NCBI RefSeq assembly: GCF_030020805.1
Contig: NZ_CP125098.1
Location: forward strand, 6,781,501-6,845,500
Source of the DNA: Paenibacillus sp. RC67
GTDB lineage: Bacteria > Bacillota > Bacilli > Paenibacillales > NBRC-103111
Reading direction: 5' to 3'
DNA: 64,000 nucleotides
The translations under genes and the position numbers were made by a program. A model generated the notes under the pieces. The model was given only the letters and a program-made list of their open reading frames with translations, was not told the DNA's origin and did not search any database. Positions 16,903 through 25,531 of this stretch are shown here, one piece after another. The first letter of the stretch is position 1, and every line of letters starts with the position of its first letter.

Positions 16903-18060
16903 TTACGCGAATAACTCGTATAATTTATTGATTTCAGATTCGGTTCCTAGCTTCTCCCTCGATAAATTGCTCGAAAGTGTATTTCTCAGCTTTTCATCGT
17001 CTATCAAGGATCTAATGGCAGAAAATAATGAGGTAGAGTCCATATCTACAATTAAACCATTCTCTTTATCGTTAATTTGATCCTTAGCAGTACTGAAATT
17101 CGTTACCACAATGGGCTTATGAAGAATCTTCGCTTCATCTATCGCAATAGATTTCCCCTCAAAGCGCGACGGCTGCACATAAATATCTGCATCTTTGATA
17201 TATGGATACGGGTTTTCTTTCAAACCCATCAAAACAAAGGCATCCTCCAGTCGGTTATCCACTATCAGCTGTTCCAGCTTCCCCCGGTCTTCTCCTTCAC
17301 CAATGATGTACCATTTGATTGGATAGCCATTTTGCACCAGTTCCTTACAGGTTTCTATAGCCAGCTCGAAGCCCTTCTGATAATTCAATCGCCCAACCGA
17401 AACCAGCCTTGTGGGAGCCTCATTCCATTCAGCCCGCTCCAACGCTAATTTATATATGGCGGCAGGGGAGACAATGTTGTACATGACGTCTACTTTGTGC
17501 TCATACATCGGAAACCTGCGCTTCAATATATGGCCACATTCCTCGGATACCGTAACCAGATGGTCGAGCTTCTCAAAATAAGTCCGATCCAGCTCCGGGT
17601 CCATACCCAATTTATCGTAGTCATTATGGATAAATCCGATTTTTTTATGTGCTTTGACTTTGTCTATACAAAAATAAATTGGACTTTTCTCAAGGTATCC
17701 TACGGCAATATCATAAGGTTTATCTATGTTTTTCAACGATTTCGATATATACTTCCATACTCTCTGTTCACATCGAACTCTGTTTTTTTCGCTTTTAAAA
17801 ATCACGCCAGCAAGGCTTCTCATTAAGGCAATATGCGGTCTCCCCTTCCGCAAGCAGTCAAGGATCGCAGTTTTTATAGACATATCGTAGTACTTATATT
17901 CCCCAGGCTCCTCCAATAAATGAACAGACTTTGGAATTTGGTTCATAAATATCCCATCATGCTTGAATAAAAACAAATCGACTTCGTATGCTGAATAATC
18001 TATCGTCTCCAAAAGCGAGATCAATGCTTTCTCAGCCCCGCCGCAGCGCATATTGTTCAT
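16903..18060 (-). CDS. Glycosyltransferase family 4, N-terminus apparently lost to a 1-nt frameshift
   Basis: The open frame from ATG 18060 gives 385 residues: MNNMRCGGAEKALISLLETI, VGRLNYQKGFELAIETC near 223, and the E-x7-E motif in SRFEGKSIAIDEAKILHKP. It is a close paralogue of the GT4 at 18089-19285. The usual N-terminal strand is missing and no ribosome site precedes this ATG. Upstream, in the wrong frame, ATG at 18081-18083 sits five bases after the previous stop behind GGGTGA and is followed by seven A (minus strand). One extra A would give MKKKVLFIMNNMRCGGAEKAL in a single 393-residue frame. As sequenced, translation would be poor. Confidence 0.85.
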   Translation of the reverse strand: MNNMRCGGAEKALISLLETIDYSAYEVDLFLFKHDGIFMNQIPKSVHLLEEPGEYKYYDMSIKTAILDCLRKGRPHIALMRSLAGVIFKSEKNRVRCEQRVWKYISKSLKNIDKPYDIAVGYLEKSPIYFCIDKVKAHKKIGFIHNDYDKLGMDPELDRTYFEKLDHLVTVSEECGHILKRRFPMYEHKVDVMYNIVSPAAIYKLALERAEWNEAPTRLVSVGRLNYQKGFELAIETCKELVQNGYPIKWYIIGEGEDRGKLEQLIVDNRLEDAFVLMGLKENPYPYIKDADIYVQPSRFEGKSIAIDEAKILHKPIVVTNFSTAKDQINDKENGLIVDMDSTSLFSAIRSLIDDEKLRNTLSSNLSREKLGTESEINKLYELFA

Positions 18061-18088
18061 TATAAAGAGAACCTTTTTTTCATGACCA

Positions 18089-19285
18089 TCACCCGCTCAC
18101 TAATCCGTAGAACTTAATTATTTCTTCTTCCGTACCTAATTTCAACTTTGATAAGTTGGATTCCAGATTTCTCCTCAAGCCATTATCGATAATCAGCTTC
18201 TCTATTCCCTCCACAATAGCATCTACGTTCATCTCTACTATGAGGCCGTCTTTTCCATCATGAATTTGATCCTTTGCTGTACTAAAATTGGTCACGAGGA
18301 TCGGCTTATTTAATATTTTGGCTTCATCAATAGCTATGGATTTGCCTTCAAATCTCGAGGTTTGTGCGTAAATATCTGCCTGCTTCATATATGGGTATGG
18401 GTTTGATTTCAAGCCCAGTAAATTAAAATGGTTCGTTAATTGATTTTGCTCTATCAGTTCCATCAGTTTCCCTCTCTCATCACCCTCCCCGATAATATTC
18501 CACGTGATATTGTACCCGAGATCGATAAGCTTTTTACATGACATGACCGCCATCTCAAATCCTTTCTGAGGATGAAGCCTGCCCACAGAAAGAATAGCAA
18601 TTTCATCCCCTCGCTTACGAAGTGCACCTGGAATCGGCTTGTTTGCCATTTGTTGAATCATAGTCGGTGATACGATGTTGTAGATAACTCCCACCTTGTG
18701 CTGCTGATCGGGAAATCGATTTCGGAGAATATTCGCACATTCCTCCGACACTGTCACAATATAATCCAACTGCTTGAAGTACCTCGTATCGAAATGCGGG
18801 TCCATACCCAGTTGGTCGTAATCGATATGCACCCAGCCGAGTTTTTTGACCGCATTAACTTTATCAACACAAAAGTAAGTCGATGTTTTTTCCATAAATC
18901 CAATCGCTGCATCATATTGATGAGGCAGATGCTCTATCGACCTCGCTAAGTATTTCCATGTATACTGCTCTTTTTGAGAGACATTTTTTCCGATTCGGTT
19001 TTTCAGAGAGTACATCAACCGGTTAAAGAATAACCTTCCGTTACCTTTTAGCATGAATTTAGTTAGAGATTGGAACAGTGGTAAAGTAAACACACGATAG
19101 GTTCCTGTTAAAGAAAGGAGCCGCACCTCTTTAGGAATAAATTCCATAAACAGACCATTGTGATCCATCAACAGCAAATCTACGTTATAGTATTTAAAAT
19201 CGATTTTACTCAGCAATGTGACCAAACTTTTCTCTCCGCCACCTGCTGTCAGGCTAGGCATAACAAAAAGTAAGTTCTTTTTCAT
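18089..19285 (-). CDS. Glycosyltransferase family 4
   Basis: This 398-residue GT-B enzyme starts MKKNLLFVMPSLTAGGGEKS, has AILSVGRLHPQKGFEMAVMS near 232 and the donor motif SRFEGKSIAIDEAKILNKP near 320. It is strikingly similar to the neighbour at 16903-18060 throughout (WKYLARSIEHL, IGFMEKTSTYFCVDKV, DQLGMDP), so the pair arose by tandem duplication. This intact copy shows what the broken neighbour's N-terminus should look like. Predicted role: addition of a sugar to the lipid-linked repeat unit. Confidence 0.9.
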   Translation of the reverse strand: MKKNLLFVMPSLTAGGGEKSLVTLLSKIDFKYYNVDLLLMDHNGLFMEFIPKEVRLLSLTGTYRVFTLPLFQSLTKFMLKGNGRLFFNRLMYSLKNRIGKNVSQKEQYTWKYLARSIEHLPHQYDAAIGFMEKTSTYFCVDKVNAVKKLGWVHIDYDQLGMDPHFDTRYFKQLDYIVTVSEECANILRNRFPDQQHKVGVIYNIVSPTMIQQMANKPIPGALRKRGDEIAILSVGRLHPQKGFEMAVMSCKKLIDLGYNITWNIIGEGDERGKLMELIEQNQLTNHFNLLGLKSNPYPYMKQADIYAQTSRFEGKSIAIDEAKILNKPILVTNFSTAKDQIHDGKDGLIVEMNVDAIVEGIEKLIIDNGLRRNLESNLSKLKLGTEEEIIKFYGLVSG

Positions 19286-19302
19286 CCTATACCCCTCTTT
19301 TT

Positions 19303-20462
19303 TTATTGGACTAGCTTATCTAAATACTCGACAGCCTTGTAGGACATTTTCTTTATTCGCGGTATCGATGCTTGAAGCTTTTGTCGGATGAGCCGCTCTT
19401 CATTTACCATTTCGTCGAACTTTGCCTTTAACATGGAGCTGTTGGAGATTTGATCAATACTTAGCACCAATTTTTCTTCCCCGAAAATATCTTTGGATAT
19501 GCCTTTAGACTTGACGCTATAGCCAAGCACCATTGTCGGAACATAATTGGAATAAGCGGCTATCGTAGCATGTGTCCTCGCCCCGATAAAAAATCTCATT
19601 CTGGAGATATAGCCCTTATATTGAATAGCCGTCAAATGATTAGGCAGCAGGATAACTCGTTGATTGTCCTTGAATTCCTCATAGTATTGATGAAGCACTT
19701 CGTAATCATTATTCCCCCTTCCATTACATGTGGTGTTAACGCAACGGTCATATCTGTCGTATCCAAAATATGAGTAATAAGGTCTCTCACAGCTGCTCGC
19801 GATTCCTTGTTTTTCTGCCATACAAGCGGACTGAAATTAAGCCCTACTGTATTGCCTTCCTGCCAGCCTTCAGGCAGATCCAGCTCCTCCTTCTCCATTG
19901 TAAACGCAGAATCGGCACATAGTTTGACGTTCGTCAGTCCTTTGGCAACCAGCATATCGTAAGTCAACGTCTCGCGGGCGAGAATCAGATCAAACAAACG
20001 AAGATCCTCCAGCTTCCTGTCAGACATGTCTTCTTCTCCTATAGAACAGCCCCATAACACGAGTTTCTTGCCTGATGCTTTGACCCTGCGGTTTATCTCA
20101 TACCAGCCCGGCTGCTCCCCATAGCAATAGTTGTCTCCGCCTATCGACAAGCAGACATCCATGCTAGGAATATGCTTAACAATATTGTTATGGATTTTGC
20201 CTAGCGCATAGGTTTCATCTTGGAACAGCTTCACCTTGACTGCCGACAAAAACCAATCATAGGAATATTTCTTTATTCCGCGGGCAGACCCGTCATATAT
20301 GCCGTCCAACTTCGTGATAACTTTGTCTGTCTCCGGCTTTCCCGACGCCAGGTACACCTTGGCCCCTTGAATTTTCTCCTTAATAATATGGGTGGATGAA
20401 CGGACGATGGCTTCACATCCCCGGTTCAGGCTCCCATCGTGGGCAAACATCATAATCTTCAT
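19303..20462 (-). pseudogene. Polysaccharide pyruvyl transferase, split by a 1-nt frameshift in a G5 tract
   Basis: Two overlapping frames together encode one polysaccharide pyruvyl transferase. The first (from ATG 20462, behind AGGAGGAGC) starts MKIMMFAHDGSLNRGCEAIV and reaches VALTPHVMEGG. The second continues NNDYEVLHQYYEEFKDNQRV and includes FFIGARTHATIAAYSNYVPT, the family's C-terminal motif. The join is at GAAGGGGGAAT (G run complementary to 19714-19718). Six G instead of five would fuse them into a 386-residue protein of normal length. The enzyme adds a pyruvate ketal from phosphoenolpyruvate to a sugar, giving the polymer negative charge. As sequenced it is broken; phase variation or a sequence error are both possible. 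Confidence 0.88.
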
Positions 20463-20506
20463 TTCCTAAGCTCCTCCTCTAACGCTCTCCGTTATAATAA
20501 TTACAG

Positions 20507-21541
20507 CTAGGTTTTATTTCTTATTCTGCTGTAAGTAGCTGCGACAAATAGTCCCAGAGTGAATCTTTTTCGAATCATATCGGCAATAAATTTCTCATAA
20601 GTCCCCAAGGAGGTATACATTTCGCTATAGAAATAGGGCAATGCCTCCCTAACACACGGATCGTTGATCATGTTATTTACATACTTCAATCTTTGAAAAA
20701 GACTGATCTCATTCGAAGATTTGAAATAAACATAGATATAGGACATGACACTGTTGATAAGCTTGATGGAGCGCAGCTGCTGAATTCTCATCTTATCTAG
20801 GGTAGTCAAGTAGATATCCGGAATGTCCAGGGAGTATACTTCCAAAGCCCGCTTGAAGTAGTCCTTTTCCAAAATATTTCTTGTCGCACTGCCCACGACC
20901 TCACGATAATGATATCCGGTATAATTGATGTACTGGATATGGTCGGCATGCCGGAAGAACTGCATATTAAACAATCCATCTTCCCCTAGAGCTACTTTTT
21001 CGGGAAATTTGACTTGATAGTCCTGTATCCGTTTGTTTTTATACAATTTGCTGCAGACCGTATTCAATTGATCCGATTTGAGGAAATAAGTCAAAATTTC
21101 TTGCTCGATATAATCTTTTTTCAGAACCGTATCCAACGGGAAGGGATAGGTCGTTATGATTTTATGACCCTCAATTTCACTTTCAAAATTGGAGATGACG
21201 ACGTCGTAGTCGCTCTGCTTGGCTGTATTGTAGAGGACTTCATACATATCCTTGTCTACATAATCATCGGCATCGACAAATCCAATATATTCCCCGACTG
21301 CTTCTTGTAACCCTGCATTCCTGGCTGCGCTAACCCCTTGATTGGATTGATGGATCAGCTTGATTCTCGGGTCCGATTGCCGATACGCCTCAATAACTTC
21401 CCCGCTTCGATCCTTGGATCCGTCATTCACAAATATAAACTCGCATTCTTGCAATGTCTGGTTTTGCAAAGATTCGACACAGTGAGCTACATACTGCTCA
21501 GCGTTATATACCGGCACAATCACACTTACTTTGATACTCAT
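20507..21541 (-). CDS. Glycosyltransferase family 2
   Basis: The 344-residue protein opens KVSVIVPVYNAEQYVAHCVE, then FVNDGSKDRSGEVIE near 35-49 and the metal-binding FVDADDYVDKDMYE near 88-101. These define an inverting GT-A enzyme of the GT2 family. I chose the ATG at 21539-21541; the GTG at 21551-21553 has its GGAG immediately adjacent and so no spacing. The C-terminal half is helical with several basic residues, as in other exopolysaccharide GT2s. It lies between the broken pyruvyl transferase and a GT4. Confidence 0.9.
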   Translation of the reverse strand: MSIKVSVIVPVYNAEQYVAHCVESLQNQTLQECEFIFVNDGSKDRSGEVIEAYRQSDPRIKLIHQSNQGVSAARNAGLQEAVGEYIGFVDADDYVDKDMYEVLYNTAKQSDYDVVISNFESEIEGHKIITTYPFPLDTVLKKDYIEQEILTYFLKSDQLNTVCSKLYKNKRIQDYQVKFPEKVALGEDGLFNMQFFRHADHIQYINYTGYHYREVVGSATRNILEKDYFKRALEVYSLDIPDIYLTTLDKMRIQQLRSIKLINSVMSYIYVYFKSSNEISLFQRLKYVNNMINDPCVREALPYFYSEMYTSLGTYEKFIADMIRKRFTLGLFVAATYSRIRNKT

Positions 21542-21586
21542 GTCTCTGATCACTCCGCAACTAAAATCTCTCTATGCTGTACCGCC

Positions 21587-22780
21587 TTATCCAATAAGCT
21601 GGTACAGCTTATCTAATTCATTGGCATTGCCATAATCCTTATCTTTGAGGTTGTCAATGAGCTGGGACCTGATATCCTGCTTCTTATACAATCTTTCAAT
21701 GCCCTCGGCTATTCCCTCCACATTCAAATCGCATATCAATCCGTCGACCTCATTCTCTACCTGGCTGCCAGCTGTTGGGTAATTGGTGATAAGAACCGGT
21801 TTCCCTAAAATTTGAGCCTCTGTTACCGTAACCGCCTTTCCTTCGTAGCGTGACGGCTGTACATATAGATCAGCTGCTTTCATATAGGGATAGGGGTTCG
21901 TTTTTTTGCCTAACAATATGAATTGATCTTCCAGCTGATACTCCTTGATTAATTGCTGGATCATTTCCTCATCTCCACCATATCCGACCACGTACCAAGC
22001 CATCCGATCATAGCCTTTATCCTTTAGAAGCTTCAAAGCTCTAACCGCATTATCGATCCCTTTGGCATGGGATAATCGGGCAACCGTCATAATTTTAAAC
22101 CGGCTATCGCTTTCAATAGGCTCTGCAGTTTCCTGGACAGCCATCGTTTTTATAAATTCCGGTGATGTAATGTTCTCTATAACTATGACCTTTGAAACTA
22201 GTGAGGGGTATTTCCCCAGAAATGAAGCTTTGCAAGCCTCGGAAACCGCGATAATGCGGTCGAACTGATTCCACATCCGAAGATCCAGCGGTACATCTGT
22301 TTCTACATTGGAATAGTCGGTATGGATCCAGGCTATTTTTTGTCGGGCATGAATTTTCTCAGCTACAAAATAATGAGGCCACAAATAGCTGATCGCCACA
22401 TCATATTGCTTTTCCAGCTTGGGCAAATACGGCAGCGCATACTTCCACATCAGCTGCATTTGATAATAGCCCGGCTCGGTAAATTTGCGAATCTTCCCCA
22501 GAAGCTCCGCGTTCAGCTTAGAAGCAATTCGTGACAAGCCGATTCGATACTGCCTATCTTTGAGGATCTCCGCGATCGATTTGCGAAACGTCGCATACTC
22601 CGGGATTTCTTCAATGAGGTTGGCGCTAGAAGAAATTAAATTCATAAAATCGCCCTTATGCCTATAAAGCATTAGATCCACCGAATAATGCTCATAATCG
22701 AAATGCTCCAGCATGCTGGCAAGGCTTCGTTCTACTCCTCCGACCTCCATATCGTAGGAGGCAATAAGTATGTTCTTCAT
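21587..22780 (-). CDS. Glycosyltransferase family 4
   Basis: The protein (397 aa) begins MKNILIASYDMEVGGVERSL, has MTVARLSHAKGIDNAVRAL near 228 and the E-x7-E motif in SRYEGKAVTVTEAQILGKP. It belongs to the same subgroup as the two GT4 genes at 16903-19285 (shared NPYPYMKAADLYVQPSRYEG), so three related enzymes serve this operon. GGGGG precedes the ATG by five bases. It is the second gene after the promoter at 23668-23696. Confidence 0.9.
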   Translation of the reverse strand: MKNILIASYDMEVGGVERSLASMLEHFDYEHYSVDLMLYRHKGDFMNLISSSANLIEEIPEYATFRKSIAEILKDRQYRIGLSRIASKLNAELLGKIRKFTEPGYYQMQLMWKYALPYLPKLEKQYDVAISYLWPHYFVAEKIHARQKIAWIHTDYSNVETDVPLDLRMWNQFDRIIAVSEACKASFLGKYPSLVSKVIVIENITSPEFIKTMAVQETAEPIESDSRFKIMTVARLSHAKGIDNAVRALKLLKDKGYDRMAWYVVGYGGDEEMIQQLIKEYQLEDQFILLGKKTNPYPYMKAADLYVQPSRYEGKAVTVTEAQILGKPVLITNYPTAGSQVENEVDGLICDLNVEGIAEGIERLYKKQDIRSQLIDNLKDKDYGNANELDKLYQLIG

Positions 22781-22789
22781 TGTGACCCC

Positions 22790-23542
22790 CTACATTTTTG
22801 AGACCAGTTTCCTCAGCCTTGCAATATTGTCCCCGCCAATCCATTGGGCTGCTATCGTTTTCACCTTGCTTTTAAGTCTCGCCTTGGGAGATAACCAGCT
22901 TTTATGAAATAGATGCATTGCATATGTATTTTCCGTTATAAATTTGCGGCAATTAATATAGTCGTAAGGTGAAAAATACGTTTGGGGATAAAAGACACCT
23001 ATTCCTTCCATCTCCTGATACTCTCCATTGGGCTTCAGTCCAAGCTCCTCCAGCATTCTCGTTACGATGGCGACATTAGTCAAATCATCTTGGGTGCCAT
23101 CCTCTTTAATAAAGGTCTTGCCATCGTAAGATTCAAGGAAGCGTTGAACGAGCTTATTTCCTTTGGCTGCGCCTATCGTGCTTGTCGCGATGTAATTCTC
23201 CTGCTCGAATCCCCAGAACGATGCATGATGCAGCAGATCATCGAAGGGCTTGAAAACCTCCACATCCGTGTCCAGATAAATACCGCCAAAATGATACAAT
23301 GCATGGACCCTTACATAATCGCTGACAAAAGCGAATTTACCTGCATCATAAGCCTGCTTTATGTATAGATTGCTGTTGATATCAAAGGTTTCTTCATTCC
23401 ATTCAAAAATTTCGTAGCCTTGCAGGTGGCTCTGCCAGGTCTGTAGGCATCGTCGAACCATTTCAGGCTTCTCTTTACCGCCAAACCAGCAATAGTGAAT
23501 GACTCTCGGGATTTGACGGGTTGGATGGTGATTTGCGATCAC
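22790..23542 (-). CDS. Glycosyltransferase family 32 (capsular polysaccharide synthesis type)
   Basis: This 250-residue protein carries IPRVIHYCWFGGKEKPEMVR near the N-terminus and the DXD sugar-binding core FGGIYLDTDVEVFKPFDDLL near 89-108, typical of GT32 (Och1/TcdA-like) enzymes. Start is GTG at 23540-23542, with AAGGAGG eight bases upstream. It is the first gene of exopolysaccharide operon B, directly under the spacer-operator promoter. GT32 enzymes use nucleotide sugars such as UDP-Gal, UDP-Glc or GDP-Man; the donor here is unknown. Confidence 0.92.
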   Translation of the reverse strand: MIANHHPTRQIPRVIHYCWFGGKEKPEMVRRCLQTWQSHLQGYEIFEWNEETFDINSNLYIKQAYDAGKFAFVSDYVRVHALYHFGGIYLDTDVEVFKPFDDLLHHASFWGFEQENYIATSTIGAAKGNKLVQRFLESYDGKTFIKEDGTQDDLTNVAIVTRMLEELGLKPNGEYQEMEGIGVFYPQTYFSPYDYINCRKFITENTYAMHLFHKSWLSPKARLKSKVKTIAAQWIGGDNIARLRKLVSKM

Positions 23543-23581
23543 TTTGTGTCCCTCCTTTTGTCTTTATATTCAGACGAATTA

Positions 23582-23597
23582 ATTCTCTATAAAGAAC
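23582..23597. promoter_or_regulatory. SinR-like palindromic operator B2
   Basis: ATTCTCTATAAAGAAC combines a TTCTCT and a GTTCTTT half-site, both matching GTTCTYT apart from the first base of one. It lies in the leader 92 bp downstream of operator B1 and about 40 bp before the GT32 start. Confidence 0.65.
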
Positions 23598-23667
23598 AAC
23601 CAAACAAAAAAATGAAGGTGTCACCACCATTATTGTCCCGAACCACTGCTATTCCGCTTCTTACTTT

Positions 23668-23696
23668 ATGGTAATTCTTTATAACGAACGTGTCAA
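23668..23696 (-). promoter_or_regulatory. Sigma-A promoter of exopolysaccharide operon B with embedded operator B1 (23674-23689)
   Basis: On the minus strand TTGACA (23691-23696) and TACCAT (23668-23673) are 17 bp apart. The spacer holds ATTCTTTATAACGAAC (plus-strand reading, 23674-23689), one base changed in each half relative to the palindrome at 13977. The arrangement is the same as at the operon A promoter. The -35 starts only nine bases past the stop of the lasso exporter gene, with no terminator between. Confidence 0.8.
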
Positions 23697-23705
23697 TACA
23701 AAATT

Positions 23706-25520
23706 TTACTTTTGTGACATCATTGTCGAATCCTGAAACTGATTTCCTAGCAAGTGGGAAAATACTCTTCCTTTTTCATTGGCTAATTGATGGAAGCCGC
23801 CCCGCTGCACAATGGTTCCTTCATCCAATACAATAACCTGATCTGCGTTACGAATTGTCGATAAACGATGAGCGATTACTATGATGGTCATCGTTCCCTT
23901 TAGCCGTTCCAATGCTTCTTGAATTTTGGCCTCATTCTCCGTATCCAATGCGCTGGTGGCTTCATCCAGTACAAGAATCGAAGGCTTTCTTAATATTGCT
24001 CTAGCCAATACCAACCGTTGTCGTTCTCCACCAGATAATCGGACACCTCTATCACCTATAAGCGTATCCAAGCCATTAGGAAGACGGTTAACAAATTCCC
24101 CCGCAGCAAATCGCAGCGCCTCCCATAACTCCTCTTCGCTAGAATTGGGATTCATCAGCAGTAAATTGTCTCTAATCGTTCCATTAAACAAGAACGGCTC
24201 TTGAGGCACATAGCTAATCGCTTTTCTAAATCTGAGCAGGTTATCCTTTGTCAAAGGAATACCATCGATGAGAATCTGTCCATGATCCGGCTGCAGCATC
24301 CCCATCACGATATCGATCAATGTACTTTTGCCTGCACCCGATCGGCCAATGATGGCTGTCATTTGATTCGCTACAATATGCAGATGAATACGTTCTAGTG
24401 CATAGATCGGAGAGTTCTTGTCATATCTGAAATAAATATCGCGGCATTCGATACCTTCTTGTATGCGGAGTGGCTTCACTTGACTGTAATCCAGAGTGCT
24501 GATACTGACCTCTCTGGTTTCCACGCATTCCTTCTTAAGCTCGGATAAATAGGAAAAAGCGGGGATTGCAGCGGCAATCTGCTCCAAACTGGATTGAATT
24601 CCGGTAAATCTGGGCCATAGCCTTGAAAATATCATGATGATCAGCAGCAGCTGTTCCCCTTGGGTCTGAAACAAAATAACGGAGAAAAAAATAAACGCGG
24701 CAATGATCAACGTGGAAGCGGTCTTGTAGTATAACTGGGATTGCGAGCCCAGCTTGGCGTGCTCGTAACGCTCTTGGGCTACCATAACGTTCCAGTTTTG
24801 AAGCCAGCGGTGTCGAGAAGGCTCCAGCATATTGCTTTTTATATCTTTAATGCCGTTAAAATGATCGGTAATGGCCCCAATATAGCTTCGTGCTACATCC
24901 GATGTTTGGGCACCAAGCTTGCGGGATCTTCTAATGAAAGTACGTGAGAACAAAGCCATTACGAGGCCGCAGGCCATAACAAACAGTGTCATCTTCGCTG
25001 ATAGCCAGAAGGCAATGCCAATTTGAATGACCATAAATACAAGCGAAGCCAATAGCTGCATAAAGACAAAGGTTCCATTTGTTACTCTCCCGAGCTCATT
25101 CGTCATTGCATTAATCAGATCCGATTTTCTTTTTTTAATAAAGAAGCTCCAATTGGCCTGCAATAAAGCCTGATACGTTTCCATTCGGATATGATTGACA
25201 AAACCTGCGTGAATTTGAATATCCCTCATATTAAGACTGCGTTGAACAATGCCTTGACCGATAACTAATAAGAGATAGAATCCCAAGATCAGGATCAGCC
25301 CGACTGGCCTAGAAATCTCTTTGAGAAAATCCAGCAGCCCCATGAATGGAAGTGCAGATGTTTGGATATTGATAATACCGCTGATGCTCAGCAAGGGAAG
25401 TAATAAAAAAACACCCATTCCATCCAAAAAACCAATCAACGTCATGCCCAGAAGATTCATATATAGTACCTTCCCCCCGTAGGCATGCAATTTTCGGGTG
25501 TAATACAAGACATGCTCCAT
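23706..25520 (-). CDS. ABC transporter, fused permease/ATPase, probable lasso-peptide exporter (D protein)
   Basis: The 604-residue half-transporter has six membrane helices in the first 310 residues and a C-terminal nucleotide-binding domain with Walker A GRSGAGKST, signature LSGGERQRLVLARA, Walker B ILVLDEATSALD and the His switch IVIAHRLS. It is MsbA/peptide-exporter-like without a C39 peptidase domain. As last gene of the lasso operon it most likely exports the mature peptide and gives self-immunity. I chose ATG at 25520, preceded by GAGGAGG; the ATG at 25571 lies inside the upstream gene. Export of a polysaccharide intermediate is an alternative, less likely from gene order. Confidence 0.88.
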   Translation of the reverse strand: MEHVLYYTRKLHAYGGKVLYMNLLGMTLIGFLDGMGVFLLLPLLSISGIINIQTSALPFMGLLDFLKEISRPVGLILILGFYLLLVIGQGIVQRSLNMRDIQIHAGFVNHIRMETYQALLQANWSFFIKKRKSDLINAMTNELGRVTNGTFVFMQLLASLVFMVIQIGIAFWLSAKMTLFVMACGLVMALFSRTFIRRSRKLGAQTSDVARSYIGAITDHFNGIKDIKSNMLEPSRHRWLQNWNVMVAQERYEHAKLGSQSQLYYKTASTLIIAAFIFFSVILFQTQGEQLLLIIMIFSRLWPRFTGIQSSLEQIAAAIPAFSYLSELKKECVETREVSISTLDYSQVKPLRIQEGIECRDIYFRYDKNSPIYALERIHLHIVANQMTAIIGRSGAGKSTLIDIVMGMLQPDHGQILIDGIPLTKDNLLRFRKAISYVPQEPFLFNGTIRDNLLLMNPNSSEEELWEALRFAAGEFVNRLPNGLDTLIGDRGVRLSGGERQRLVLARAILRKPSILVLDEATSALDTENEAKIQEALERLKGTMTIIVIAHRLSTIRNADQVIVLDEGTIVQRGGFHQLANEKGRVFSHLLGNQFQDSTMMSQK

Positions 25521-25531
25521 TCCGTTCCTCC

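Noticed and set aside
19632..19820. The overlapping 3' part of the pyruvyl transferase as an independent gene
   Set aside because: Its first residues are the out-of-frame reading of the upstream half and there is no ribosome site. It is the rest of one frameshifted gene.
23706..25520. The ABC transporter as the polysaccharide exporter of an ABC-dependent pathway
   Set aside because: It is the terminal gene of the lasso operon, coupled by position to it, and the locus already has Wzx- and Wzy-like proteins.
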